Positions 1 to 5,557 of a stretch of 5,557 bases of DNA are shown piece after piece (within the stretch, counting starts at the first letter, position 1; every line of letters starts with the position of its first letter). The translations under genes and the position numbers were made by a program. The stretch is from Leptospira adleri. Lineage in GTDB: Bacteria; Spirochaetota; Leptospiria; Leptospirales; Leptospiraceae. The notes beneath the pieces are model-generated. The model was not told the origin of the DNA, did not search any database, and worked only from the letters and a program-made list of their open reading frames with translations. Location: the NCBI RefSeq assembly GCF_002811985.1, contig NZ_NPDU01000124.1, forward strand, positions 1 through 5,557, given 5' to 3'.

Positions 1-3000
1 CTTCGCTCCCGATATGTTCAAGTTCACCCCGCCGCCCCAGCCGCCTTTCACCTCGTGTTGTCCGGTCAGTAGATTCGCGTTTTCGTGTTTCGAATACGTT
101 AAATATCCGGTAATAGGAGTTTTCACTCCCAGCGTCGCTGTAGAAATCAATCCGTTTGCAAAGGCAGCTAACGCGCCATTCGTACCGTTGAGACTGCCTT
201 CAATCGCCATGTTAACCGCGGTGCTCACTCCCATCGCGATCAATTGACCGTTCGTGACTCCCGTCGCAACTACCGTAGAAACTCCTCCAAGCGACGCCGT
301 CGTCGTGGTTCCCGTTTGCACCGCCACGCTCGAAAGCCAACTGCCTGTACTTCCCGCGGCGGCTCCCGCCGTAAAATAAATCGCTGCCGCTGCGGCCGCC
401 ACTTGAACGATCGTCTCCGCGTCTTTGAGTCTTTGTTCTCGAGCGTGTTTCTTGGCTTCGTGTTTGTCTATATTATCTTTTAATAATAAACCGAGAACAT
501 GTGCGGCGTTCGGATCCCCAGGCATCAATGCCTCTCCGATCAGATCGAACATCTTGTTCCGCATGTCGTTCTCAATATACGCTTTGTTGATGATCCCTTG
601 CTGGGAGCGAGCTTTCACGTCGCCCATCGTCACTGTGTTGGACCATTCTTTCGATTGATCATAGATCGAGGATTTGAAATCCGAGGACACGATCGATTCT
701 CCCAACATATTTCCCAAGTCCGCGATCGACGTCATAAGCCCTTTCACCCCTTTCGTCGCGAGGCTTGTCAATCCTCCGCTGAAAAGTTTGTTGTCCAAGA
801 ACATGAACGCCGATACGGGATTGGTAATCGCCGTTATGTTGATCAGATCGTTCCGTCTGTGTAAATCTCTCTCCGCTTGTTTTCTCACAACGAAGTCGCT
901 CGCCTGTTGAGACCAAAGATCGATCTTCGCTTGGTCCCAGTGTTCGATACGACCCAACTCTTTCACCGATTCGCTCGCAAGCATCACCTGGTCGCTGTCC
1001 CAATTACGGATATCGTCTTTGTATTCTTTTAATCGGATATCGTTGATCGCGCTTCTAAAGTCCTGAGCGATTTGTTTTTCGTGTTTCTCAGAAACAAGTC
1101 CAAGATCTCCGGAAAAATGAGCCCCCGTACGAACGACCCCGCCGACACCTTCCATCACCATTCCGCCCAAATCTCCAATGGCTCTCTGGAGTGTTCCGCC
1201 TATCCCTTGCAAGGAAAACATTCCGCTTCTCATTCCAAGTTCCGCTTTCGCATGACGCATTTCCATATAATCGGATGCGTATTGCGCCAAAGCTCCCGCG
1301 GCAGCCGGCGACATTCCATTCGCGATCGCAACCTTCTGAACGGTAAAACCGTACATGCTGTTTTTAAAATCCTTCCACCTGTCGATCGCATCCAAATCGT
1401 TTTCATACGATTTCAGAGTAGAACCGAAAGAAGCTTTCGTCATGGTTCCCATACCCGGTATCACGGCGTCCATTACCGACGTAAGTGCTGGAAAAATTTT
1501 TAACATACCCTTTTCCACGCCTTCCAAGCCGACATCGTGGAATGCGCTTTGGATCCCTTTGCCGATTCCTAAATTCTTCGTGCCGAGTTCGTGTTTGGCT
1601 TTGGACATTTCCAAGTTAGCCATAAGCCCGCCCGAAAGAAACGCCGCCACGTCCGGAGGAAGATCGAACGTCCTAGCGATCACCGTAGCGACCGCGTCTT
1701 GAACCGCTTGGTTTGCCTGTTTCGTCACCCAAGCGCTCGTGGACATTCCACCGGTTAACACCGATTCGACGTAATCTACGATCAGATTCGCAATCTTCAC
1801 TTTGTTGCCCACGTCCTGGGACGCAAGATTGGAATTACGATCGTTCACATTCTGAAGCATATTCACTTGTGAAAAGAGGCCCGCGGTATGTTTGTTGGAA
1901 CTCAAATAAGCGTTCACATTTTGGAAAGTGGAATCCACAAGATCGTTAAAACCCTTCGAACGATCGTCAAAAATATCTCCGAGTCTCGAAGCCCCTCTAC
2001 CCAAAAGAATCATATCCTTCGGAGGAGCGTCGATCGTAACCACCGCGTCTTCGGTACCGTAACAATAAGAATGGGAATCCGTAGCGTTCGAACCGCAATA
2101 GCTCGAAGTTCCGTCATAGATCTTTCTGTGCGCCGTGATCTTACCGTCCTTCGACACGTCCACGCTCTCATATTTGTTTTCGATATATGGATTGCAATTT
2201 CCGTTGCTGAGATCGTCCCCGCAGGTCAGCGAGACCCAAGCCCCCAAGGTCTTTTGTTTCGTCTTGCCGTCTTTGTCGACAAACGTGTCGATCGTACCGT
2301 CCGCTTTCAAAACGTAGGTCGTCGTTTCCGTTTCGCCCGTGATCGCGTTTTTCGTTTCCACTTCCTTGGTCTTGATCCCGGAAGCCTGAACGAGATCGGA
2401 AAAGCCGTTCTGGGTAAACTGCTTCTCGTTTTTCATGCTATCCGCGATCCCCTTCATAAAACCCAGAACCGTATCCATCGTAGAATTGTTGGTAGAAGAC
2501 AACAAACTCAGATTGGAAGCACCGGTAATCAAACGGTTAAAGTCCCTGCCGAAGTTCTCCAACAAAGCAAAGTTCGGAATATTCTGATTCGCGTTTCGAT
2601 CCAAGCCGGAAAGAATGCTGCTACCGAAACCTTGAAAGTCCGGTACGTTGGAGGGACCGTCTCCCGAATGAACGCGCCCTTTGTTGATTTGCGCTAAAAC
2701 CTGCTGCGTAAGTTGTTGATAGTTGCCTTGGCCTTGACCGTTTTGAAGAGCGTTCTGAGCCGTATTAAAAGCGTTCTGAGCCTGCTGTTGGACTTGATTC
2801 ATCTGGGCAAGCCAAGAAGATTCCTGGCTCTGGATATCCTGAATACCGGAATTGAAAAGAGACTGAGCGTTAGCGAGAGCGGACTGCATCTGGATCTGCC
2901 AATTCGCATACTGCGCCTGATACGAAGCGGCTTGAGCCGTCCAATTCGTAATCGAAGGCATAACGTTGTTCTGCCAATCGTATTCGAAACTTTGCAACTG

Positions 3001-5211
3001 AAGAACCAAGTCTTGATACGTAGTGACGTTCGCATAAGCGTTGTTATTCGTTACCGAAAAATTCAACTCGATCCAAGCGTAGTCCTGCTGATGTTGGATG
3101 TCCGCTAAAAAGGGAACATTATTCCAAACCCCCGCCTCTCTTGCGAAATAATCGTAAAAATTCTGACCCCAAGGCCCTTGGGTCCCCGCCAAATTTTGGG
3201 CGATCATTTCAGAAAACGTGCGATTTGCTAAATAAATCCCTGAAGTCCAATTGAAAATATCGCCCGATACGCAGCCAATACCGCTTCCGCAATACGGCGT
3301 AAAATTAAGAAAAGGCACGTGATTGTCTTCGTTCATAAACGCACGGAGATCCACTTGATTAAAACCGGTAATTGTCATACCCGGTCCGAGTCCCGTTAAA
3401 CCGGAAAGCGGAGATCCCGAACCACTCAAGCCGCTCTCATAGGCATCCATAATCCAGTTGGCAAGATCCGACTGAGTAATTTGATTTCGAACGTATGCCA
3501 TGATCTTCTTGGCAAGCCCGCCCTCGCCCTCTTGAATTCCCCCGTTCAAAATTTCCGAGATTGAAACGGAAGCGGGTCCACCAGCGGAAGCAGCAAAATG
3601 ATTAAAAGGTGTATGCGAAAAGATAGGATCCCCATAACTCCAAATCCCGGCATTGTTATAGGCTCCTTGCGTTTGTCCGTATCGAACGCTGTAACTCGTA
3701 TTCCCGCTGTTTTGAAAATTGATCGCATTCTGCAAAGCGCCTTGTGTAGATACGAGTTCGTTGTGCAAAAACGTTCTGACCGCGGAGGAAGCGTATAACA
3801 AACCGGCTTCCATATCCTGAACCTGACAAGTGTGACCGGAAGCGCAACTGACGCAACGAGTGTCCCCCACGGGACAAGTATTCATAAAATAAGAACCCGT
3901 GCCCGCCGTATTGTCGACAACCGCGCTAAAACAAGTGTGACCCGACGAACACGTGTTACCCGAAACAAACGTCCCCGAAGTCGAATCGAAAAGACCCTTC
4001 ACGCAGGAATTGCCGTTCAGGCAGTTGTTGTTGTAACTCAACATCGTACCCGTCGTATAATCGAAAATCGCGGGCATGATAAAACCTTCCTGAAGCGCGT
4101 TCACCGCGTTGTTGATGACGTTCTGAAAAGCCCTACCGTCCGCATTCAAACCCGTACGGATCACCAAGTTTTCGCTTTCCGTACCGTTACAAACCGAAGG
4201 ACAAACCGTGTTCTGAAGATAGCTGCTCGTCGTAGTGTCGTACAAAACGTTCGCACAGGTATGACCCGAAGGACAAGACCCGAAGGCGTAAAATTGAGAA
4301 TTGGAGGGATCGTATTGAAAGGTATTACAAACGTGACCGCCGGGACAACTCGCCTGCACGTAACTGTTGGAAGAATTATCGTACAAAACGCTGATCGTAT
4401 TCCAGAACAAACCGTTGCCGTTCAAAAAAGACTGATAGCCTTGCAAACTCGAAAAAACCTGATCTTTAACGTTCGATTGAGACTGTTGGATCTGCGCCAA
4501 GTTCTGTTGATATTGCATCTCTGTGGCGTTGATCTGAGAAATCAAATTTTGATACTGAGTGGTAAGATTCTGTACCGCTTGCTGATACGTGAACAAACCG
4601 CTTTGCAAATTGCTGTTGAAATCGCTCCACCACTGACTTTCCAAACCTTGAAGAGTCTGTTGGCCGCTATTCAAAACCGCTTGGCTGATCGCACCGCTCA
4701 AATTCAAGTTAAGACCGCTACCGTTCAAAAAAGAATCCCACTGGCTCTGAAAAGTCGCAGTCGAATTCTGAACCGCAGCCGAATTTGCTCCGAATTTGGA
4801 AGTCAAGAATTGACTCCTCTCTTGGAGAATTTCCCCCTCGACCGCCGACTGCCAAACGATCAATTGTTCCGAGGCCTGGCTTTCCAAAGAATTGTGAACG
4901 TAAGCCTGATAGTCTTGAACGGAAGCGAAATGATCGCTCGTGGTGATCGAATTGACCATCATCGTGATCTGCGCTTGAACCTGAGCTTCCCACTGAGTTT
5001 GTAAAATGCTGACGCTCTGGAAAACGAAAGCGTCCCAGTTTCCGACTGTCTGCATACCGTTGGCAACGGTGAAGGTTTGATTCATGCTGTTCGTATTAAA
5101 AACCGGAGAATTCAGATTCGGAACAACGACCGGCTGCGCGTAAGCGGGCCTAAAAAAAAGACAAATGCCAAACAAAGAAAAGAAATAGAATAAGGTTTTT
5201 CCTAAGGACAT
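1..5211 (-). CDS. Giant exported Leptospira protein, TIGR04388-like ('Lepto_longest'), C-terminus beyond window
   Basis: The frame is open for 1737 codons from ATG at 5211-5209 to the window edge. I translated it throughout and found no stop or frameshift. The start is chosen because GGAG lies 6 nt upstream and a good signal peptide follows at once. An in-frame GTG 12 codons upstream (5247-5245) is less likely, and an in-frame TGA lies further upstream. Visible parts in order: signal peptide 1-25; Gln/Trp-rich helices about 50-272; six Cys repeats about 277-462; C641-x5-C647; second Gln/Trp-rich helices 732-842; Cys-containing probable beta segment about 945-1063; duplicated helical module about 1174-1410; Ala/Gly-rich hydrophobic segment about 1601-1700; Gly-rich start of a further region. 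Size, signal peptide and Gln/Trp-rich helices match my memory of TIGR04388 proteins, very long and restricted to Leptospira, with no established function that I know of. Inference: exported to periplasm, outer membrane or outside. The gene-level call is firm; the family name is by recognition only. Confidence 0.93.
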   Translation of the reverse strand, partial: MSLGKTLFYFFSLFGICLFFRPAYAQPVVVPNLNSPVFNTNSMNQTFTVANGMQTVGNWDAFVFQSVSILQTQWEAQVQAQITMMVNSITTSDHFASVQDYQAYVHNSLESQASEQLIVWQSAVEGEILQERSQFLTSKFGANSAAVQNSTATFQSQWDSFLNGSGLNLNLSGAISQAVLNSGQQTLQGLESQWWSDFNSNLQSGLFTYQQAVQNLTTQYQNLISQINATEMQYQQNLAQIQQSQSNVKDQVFSSLQGYQSFLNGNGLFWNTISVLYDNSSNSYVQASCPGGHVCNTFQYDPSNSQFYAFGSCPSGHTCANVLYDTTTSSYLQNTVCPSVCNGTESENLVIRTGLNADGRAFQNVINNAVNALQEGFIMPAIFDYTTGTMLSYNNNCLNGNSCVKGLFDSTSGTFVSGNTCSSGHTCFSAVVDNTAGTGSYFMNTCPVGDTRCVSCASGHTCQVQDMEAGLLYASSAVRTFLHNELVSTQGALQNAINFQNSGNTSYSVRYGQTQGAYNNAGIWSYGDPIFSHTPFNHFAASAGGPASVSISEILNGGIQEGEGGLAKKIMAYVRNQITQSDLANWIMDAYESGLSGSGSPLSGLTGLGPGMTITGFNQVDLRAFMNEDNHVPFLNFTPYCGSGIGCVSGDIFNWTSGIYLANRTFSEMIAQNLAGTQGPWGQNFYDYFAREAGVWNNVPFLADIQHQQDYAWIELNFSVTNNNAYANVTTYQDLVLQLQSFEYDWQNNVMPSITNWTAQAASYQAQYANWQIQMQSALANAQSLFNSGIQDIQSQESSWLAQMNQVQQQAQNAFNTAQNALQNGQGQGNYQQLTQQVLAQINKGRVHSGDGPSNVPDFQGFGSSILSGLDRNANQNIPNFALLENFGRDFNRLITGASNLSLLSSTNNSTMDTVLGFMKGIADSMKNEKQFTQNGFSDLVQASGIKTKEVETKNAITGETETTTYVLKADGTIDTFVDKDGKTKQKTLGAWVSLTCGDDLSNGNCNPYIENKYESVDVSKDGKITAHRKIYDGTSSYCGSNATDSHSYCYGTEDAVVTIDAPPKDMILLGRGASRLGDIFDDRSKGFNDLVDSTFQNVNAYLSSNKHTAGLFSQVNMLQNVNDRNSNLASQDVGNKVKIANLIVDYVESVLTGGMSTSAWVTKQANQAVQDAVATVIARTFDLPPDVAAFLSGGLMANLEMSKAKHELGTKNLGIGKGIQSAFHDVGLEGVEKGMLKIFPALTSVMDAVIPGMGTMTKASFGSTLKSYENDLDAIDRWKDFKNSMYGFTVQKVAIANGMSPAAAGALAQYASDYMEMRHAKAELGMRSGMFSLQGIGGTLQRAIGDLGGMVMEGVGGVVRTGAHFSGDLGLVSEKHEKQIAQDFRSAINDIRLKEYKDDIRNWDSDQVMLASESVKELGRIEHWDQAKIDLWSQQASDFVVRKQAERDLHRRNDLINITAITNPVSAFMFLDNKLFSGGLTSLATKGVKGLMTSIADLGNMLGESIVSSDFKSSIYDQSKEWSNTVTMGDVKARSQQGIINKAYIENDMRNKMFDLIGEALMPGDPNAAHVLGLLLKDNIDKHEAKKHAREQRLKDAETIVQVAAAAAAIYFTAGAAAGSTGSWLSSVAVQTGTTTTASLGGVSTVVATGVTNGQLIAMGVSTAVNMAIEGSLNGTNGALAAFANGLISTATLGVKTPITGYLTYSKHENANLLTGQHEVKGGWGGGVNLNISGAK
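112..411 (-). other. Ala/Gly/Thr-rich hydrophobic segment (residues about 1601-1700)
   Basis: After a strongly charged helix (K/H/E/R-rich, about 1580-1599) the chain becomes hydrophobic and rich in small residues. It starts with an Ala-rich run I-V-Q-V-A-A-A-A-A-A-I-Y-F, which could span or insert into a membrane. Glycine/threonine/valine sequence and another small-residue helix (A-A-F-A-N-G-L-I-S) follow. It leads into G-G-W-G-G-G-V-N-L-N-I-S at the window edge. Such segments occur ahead of C-terminal domains in large exported proteins and toxins, but a role in membrane insertion or toxin delivery is inference. Confidence 0.45.
982..1341 (-). repeat. Duplicated helical module, copy 2 (residues about 1291-1410)
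   Basis: This copy has V-x-x-V at 1291-1294, a turn with M-S-P, then E1317-M-R-H-A-K-A-E-L-G1326, and G-I-G-G-T-L-Q-R-A (1336-1344). It repeats the order of motifs in copy 1 with an offset of about 117 residues. Gly-rich hydrophobic sequence and a charged helical stretch follow, as in copy 1. The right-hand boundary is approximate. Confidence 0.55.
1342..1692 (-). repeat. Duplicated helical module, copy 1 (residues about 1174-1290)
   Basis: This copy aligns with the next one by eye. It has V-x-x-V at 1174-1177, a Pro-containing turn (L-P-P-D), then E1201-M-S-K-A-K-H-E-L-G1210 followed by G-I-G-K-G-I-Q-S-A (1215-1223). A Gly/Met-rich hydrophobic stretch and a charged helix follow. The copies are diverged but collinear over at least 50 residues, with a one-residue gap before the E-M motif and a short insertion after it. 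Confidence 0.55.
2023..2379 (-). other. Cys-containing, probably beta-rich segment (residues about 945-1063)
   Basis: The segment begins with Thr/Glu/Lys-rich alternating sequence and D-G turns (A-D-G-T and D-K-D-G-K), which suggests beta hairpins. It then carries two close Cys pairs, C997/C1006 and C1039/C1050. These are the last cysteines in the visible chain. Lysine is frequent here, unlike the first 843 residues. It may be a small disulfide-stabilised domain; no named domain is recognised. Confidence 0.4.
2686..3018 (-). other. Second Gln/Asn/Trp-rich helical region (residues about 732-842)
   Basis: A second Gln-, Asn-, Ala- and Trp-rich stretch resembles the N-terminal helical region in composition, with recurring Y-Q, W-Q and A-Q pairs and probable coiled-coil segments ending in a Gln/Gly-rich run. 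It is completely free of lysine and cysteine. It ends just before K844, the first lysine after K568/K569, where the composition of the chain changes. A second stalk-like or oligomerising element is an inference; only composition and spacing are directly visible. Confidence 0.5.
3826..4065 (-). repeat. Cys-repeat block B: three more units (residues about 383-462)
   Basis: The unit type of block A recurs after a linker of about 37 residues. Unit 4 starts at F383 and holds C397-L-N-G-N-S-C403. Unit 5 starts at F408 and holds C421-S-S-G-H-T-C427. Unit 6 starts near V432 and holds C446-P-V-G-D-T-R-C453, followed directly by an extra pair C456-A-S-G-H-T-C462 that lacks its own Y-D lead. On the plus strand the units appear as recurring 'acaagtgtgaccc/g' words (for example at 3826 and 3931), which also explains the Arg-rich repetitive antisense frame here. 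The repeats clearly share ancestry with block A, but their function is unknown. Confidence 0.8.
4177..4383 (-). repeat. Cys-repeat block A: three tandem units (residues about 277-345)
   Basis: There are three units of about 23-24 residues, each opening with Y-D, then small polar residues and an aromatic, then a Cys pair. Unit 1 starts at Y277 and holds C289-P-G-G-H-V-C295. Unit 2 starts at Y300 and holds C313-P-S-G-H-T-C319. Unit 3 starts at Y324 and holds a shortened C337-P-S-V-C341. The general form is [YF]-D-x(2)-[ST]-x-[ST]-aromatic-x(3-6)-C-x-x-G-H-x-C. Because the chain carries a signal peptide, disulfides within each unit are plausible. The Gly-His between the cysteines also leaves metal binding possible. 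I do not recognise a named domain. Confidence 0.8.
4396..5064 (-). other. N-terminal Gln/Ser/Trp-rich helical region (residues about 50-272)
   Basis: This part of the protein is dominated by Gln, Ser, Asn, Leu and spaced Trp, with W-D, Q-W-E and Q-W-D style patterns. From about residue 196 to 255 it has long Gln/Leu/Ile-rich stretches that look like coiled coil. It contains only two lysines, K139 and K249. The motif F-L-N-G-[SN]-G-L occurs twice, at L162 and L263, about 101 residues apart, so the region may be two diverged helical units. The role is unknown; an extended fibrous or oligomerising stalk is a reasonable inference. Confidence 0.55.
5137..5211 (-). other. Sec signal peptide of the giant protein (residues 1-25)
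   Basis: Residues 1-25 show a short N-region with one lysine (K5), a hydrophobic core rich in Leu and Phe (about L7-F20), and a C-region R-P-A-Y-A. The A-x-A pattern (A23-Y24-A25) predicts signal peptidase I cleavage before Q26. The mature chain then begins with Q-P-V-V-V-P. C17 lies inside the core but lacks a proper lipobox, because the residue before it is Ile, so lipidation is unlikely. This implies export across the inner membrane; where the protein finally resides cannot be read from the sequence. Confidence 0.85.
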
Positions 5212-5217
5212 CAAATT

Positions 5218-5221
5218 CTCC
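5218..5221 (-). promoter_or_regulatory. Shine-Dalgarno site of the giant gene
   Basis: The minus strand reads GGAG followed by six bases and then ATG at 5211. This is a good match to the anti-SD sequence at normal spacing. It supports the ATG over the in-frame GTG at 5247-5245, which has no comparable site in front of it. Confidence 0.75.
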
Positions 5222-5230
5222 AACTCGAGC

Positions 5231-5389
5231 AGTATAGGACCCGTCACAATAAAATCGCATTCCGAAGCAATTTGCGCTTGGTTTGGAATTCACCCGATAG
5301 TTCAGGCTTCAAACCGCCAAAAATGACTAACGTGTCTTGCGATTACACAGATGCAAAGGTAACTGACTCATTTGTGATACCTAAGTCAA
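5231..5389 (-). promoter_or_regulatory. Possible promoter elements of the giant gene (weak)
   Basis: On the minus strand TTGACT (5389-5384) resembles a -35 box, but the hexamer 17 bases on, TCAGTT, is a poor -10. Separately, TATACT (5236-5231) is a good -10 match but has no -35 at the right distance and would leave a leader of only about 12 bases. Neither pair is convincing. The promoter most likely lies in this interval, but the start site cannot be placed from sequence alone. Confidence 0.2.
5364..5388. repeat. Imperfect inverted repeat upstream of the giant gene
   Basis: The arms are TGACTCA (5364-5370) and TAAGTCA (5382-5388). They match at six of seven positions, with 11 bases between them. 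The right arm overlaps the TTGACT hexamer that might be a -35 box. This geometry fits a site for a dimeric regulator, but arms this short also arise by chance in AT-rich DNA. Confidence 0.35.
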
Positions 5390-5557
5390 TATTAAATCAC
5401 ATAATGCAATTCAAAAAAAGAATCTGAATGATAATTCGATATAACCTAAAAAGCCGAATTTTGAGAAAGGTTTTACCCAAAAACCCCTAAATGTGGGAAC
5501 TCATACGCCTGTTTCGATTGAAAAAGCGGATTCAAAACCGGGTGAAACGCAAATGGA

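Larger units (their letters stand above)
5212..5557. other. Upstream intergenic region, no supported gene
   Basis: This 346-base stretch is more AT-rich than the gene and contains A/T tracts (for example A7 near 5413-5419). No frame on either strand makes a convincing gene. Short open frames touch the right edge: plus from ATG 5491, minus ending at TGA 5501-5503, and minus ending at TAA 5473-5475. Any of these could be the end of a neighbouring gene, but 20-odd codons are too few to judge. No tRNA, riboswitch fold or strong terminator was seen. Confidence 0.6.

Noticed and set aside
1072..1503. Plus-strand open frame of 143 codons
   Set aside because: Antisense to the duplicated helical module. 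The product is Ser/His/Arg-rich low-complexity sequence, with no sign of translation.
2260..2320. D-x-D-G turns (residues about 970-980) as calcium-binding loops
   Set aside because: D-K-D-G-K lacks the acidic residue expected at position 12 of an EF-hand loop, and there is no repeat of nonapeptides as in RTX proteins. More likely ordinary beta turns.
1888..2697. Plus-strand open frame of 269 codons
   Set aside because: Antisense shadow. The composition is Arg/Val/Ile-rich and domain-free, and the minus-strand frame across it is continuous and better supported.
3832..5004. Plus-strand open frame of 390 codons
   Set aside because: It is wholly antisense to the giant gene. Its product is rich in Arg, Thr and Val with repeated R-T-R and H-x-R words that simply mirror the Cys repeats and Gln-rich helices of the opposite strand. 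No ribosome binding site or recognisable domain.
5161..5163. C17 in the signal peptide as a lipoprotein cysteine
   Set aside because: The residues before it are F-G-I, and Ile at -1 is not accepted in lipoboxes. A good A-Y-A signal peptidase I site follows at 23-25.
5245..5247. In-frame GTG as an alternative start
   Set aside because: It has no ribosome binding site and would put 12 mostly non-basic residues ahead of the signal peptide. The ATG at 5211 has GGAG at ideal spacing.
5469..5485. GGTTTT/AAAACC hairpin as a terminator
   Set aside because: The stem has only two G-C pairs and no U-run follows on either strand in a useful position.
5491..5557. Plus-strand open frame from ATG at 5491 running off the right edge
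   Set aside because: No Shine-Dalgarno sequence precedes it, only 22 codons are visible, and the start lies within the putative dispersed repeat. It cannot be ruled out without more sequence.

Overview
The window looks like Leptospira (Spirochaetes). This rests on recognising its single large gene as resembling the very long exported proteins known, as far as I recall, only from that genus (the TIGR04388 / 'Lepto_longest' group), plus codon use and AT-rich intergenic DNA typical of spirochetes. I made the family assignment by eye, not by a search. The coding part is visibly richer in G+C than the intergenic part, which suggests a higher-GC Leptospira species, but I cannot name one.

Layout: almost the whole window (5211 down to 1) is one uninterrupted minus-strand reading frame of 1737 codons. 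It starts with a clear ribosome binding site and a Sec signal peptide and runs off the left edge without a stop. The C-terminus, which probably matters most for function, is therefore not visible. Reading from the N-terminus: signal peptide (residues 1-25); Gln/Ser/Trp-rich helical region (about 50-272); six Cys-bearing repeats in two blocks of three (about 277-345 and 383-462); a mixed region with one more C-x5-C pair (641/647); a second Gln/Asn/Trp-rich helical region (about 732-842); a Cys-containing, probably beta-rich segment (about 945-1063); a helical region with two diverged copies of a module of about 117 residues (about 1174-1410); a charged helical stretch; an Ala/Gly/Thr-rich hydrophobic segment (about 1601-1700); and the start of a Gly-rich segment at the window edge.

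The remaining 346 bases (5212-5557) are the upstream intergenic region. It has no gene I can support. It holds an imperfect inverted repeat, weak promoter-like hexamers and, at its far end, a short stretch resembling a dispersed Leptospira repeat. No RNA gene, CRISPR array, complete insertion sequence or second supported gene was seen. Every long plus-strand open frame lies antisense to the large gene and reads as an Arg-rich shadow.

The main point of interest is the internal architecture of this giant exported protein: 20 cysteines confined to its central part, only six lysines in the first 843 residues, and a C-terminal layout that could precede a variable effector domain just outside the window.
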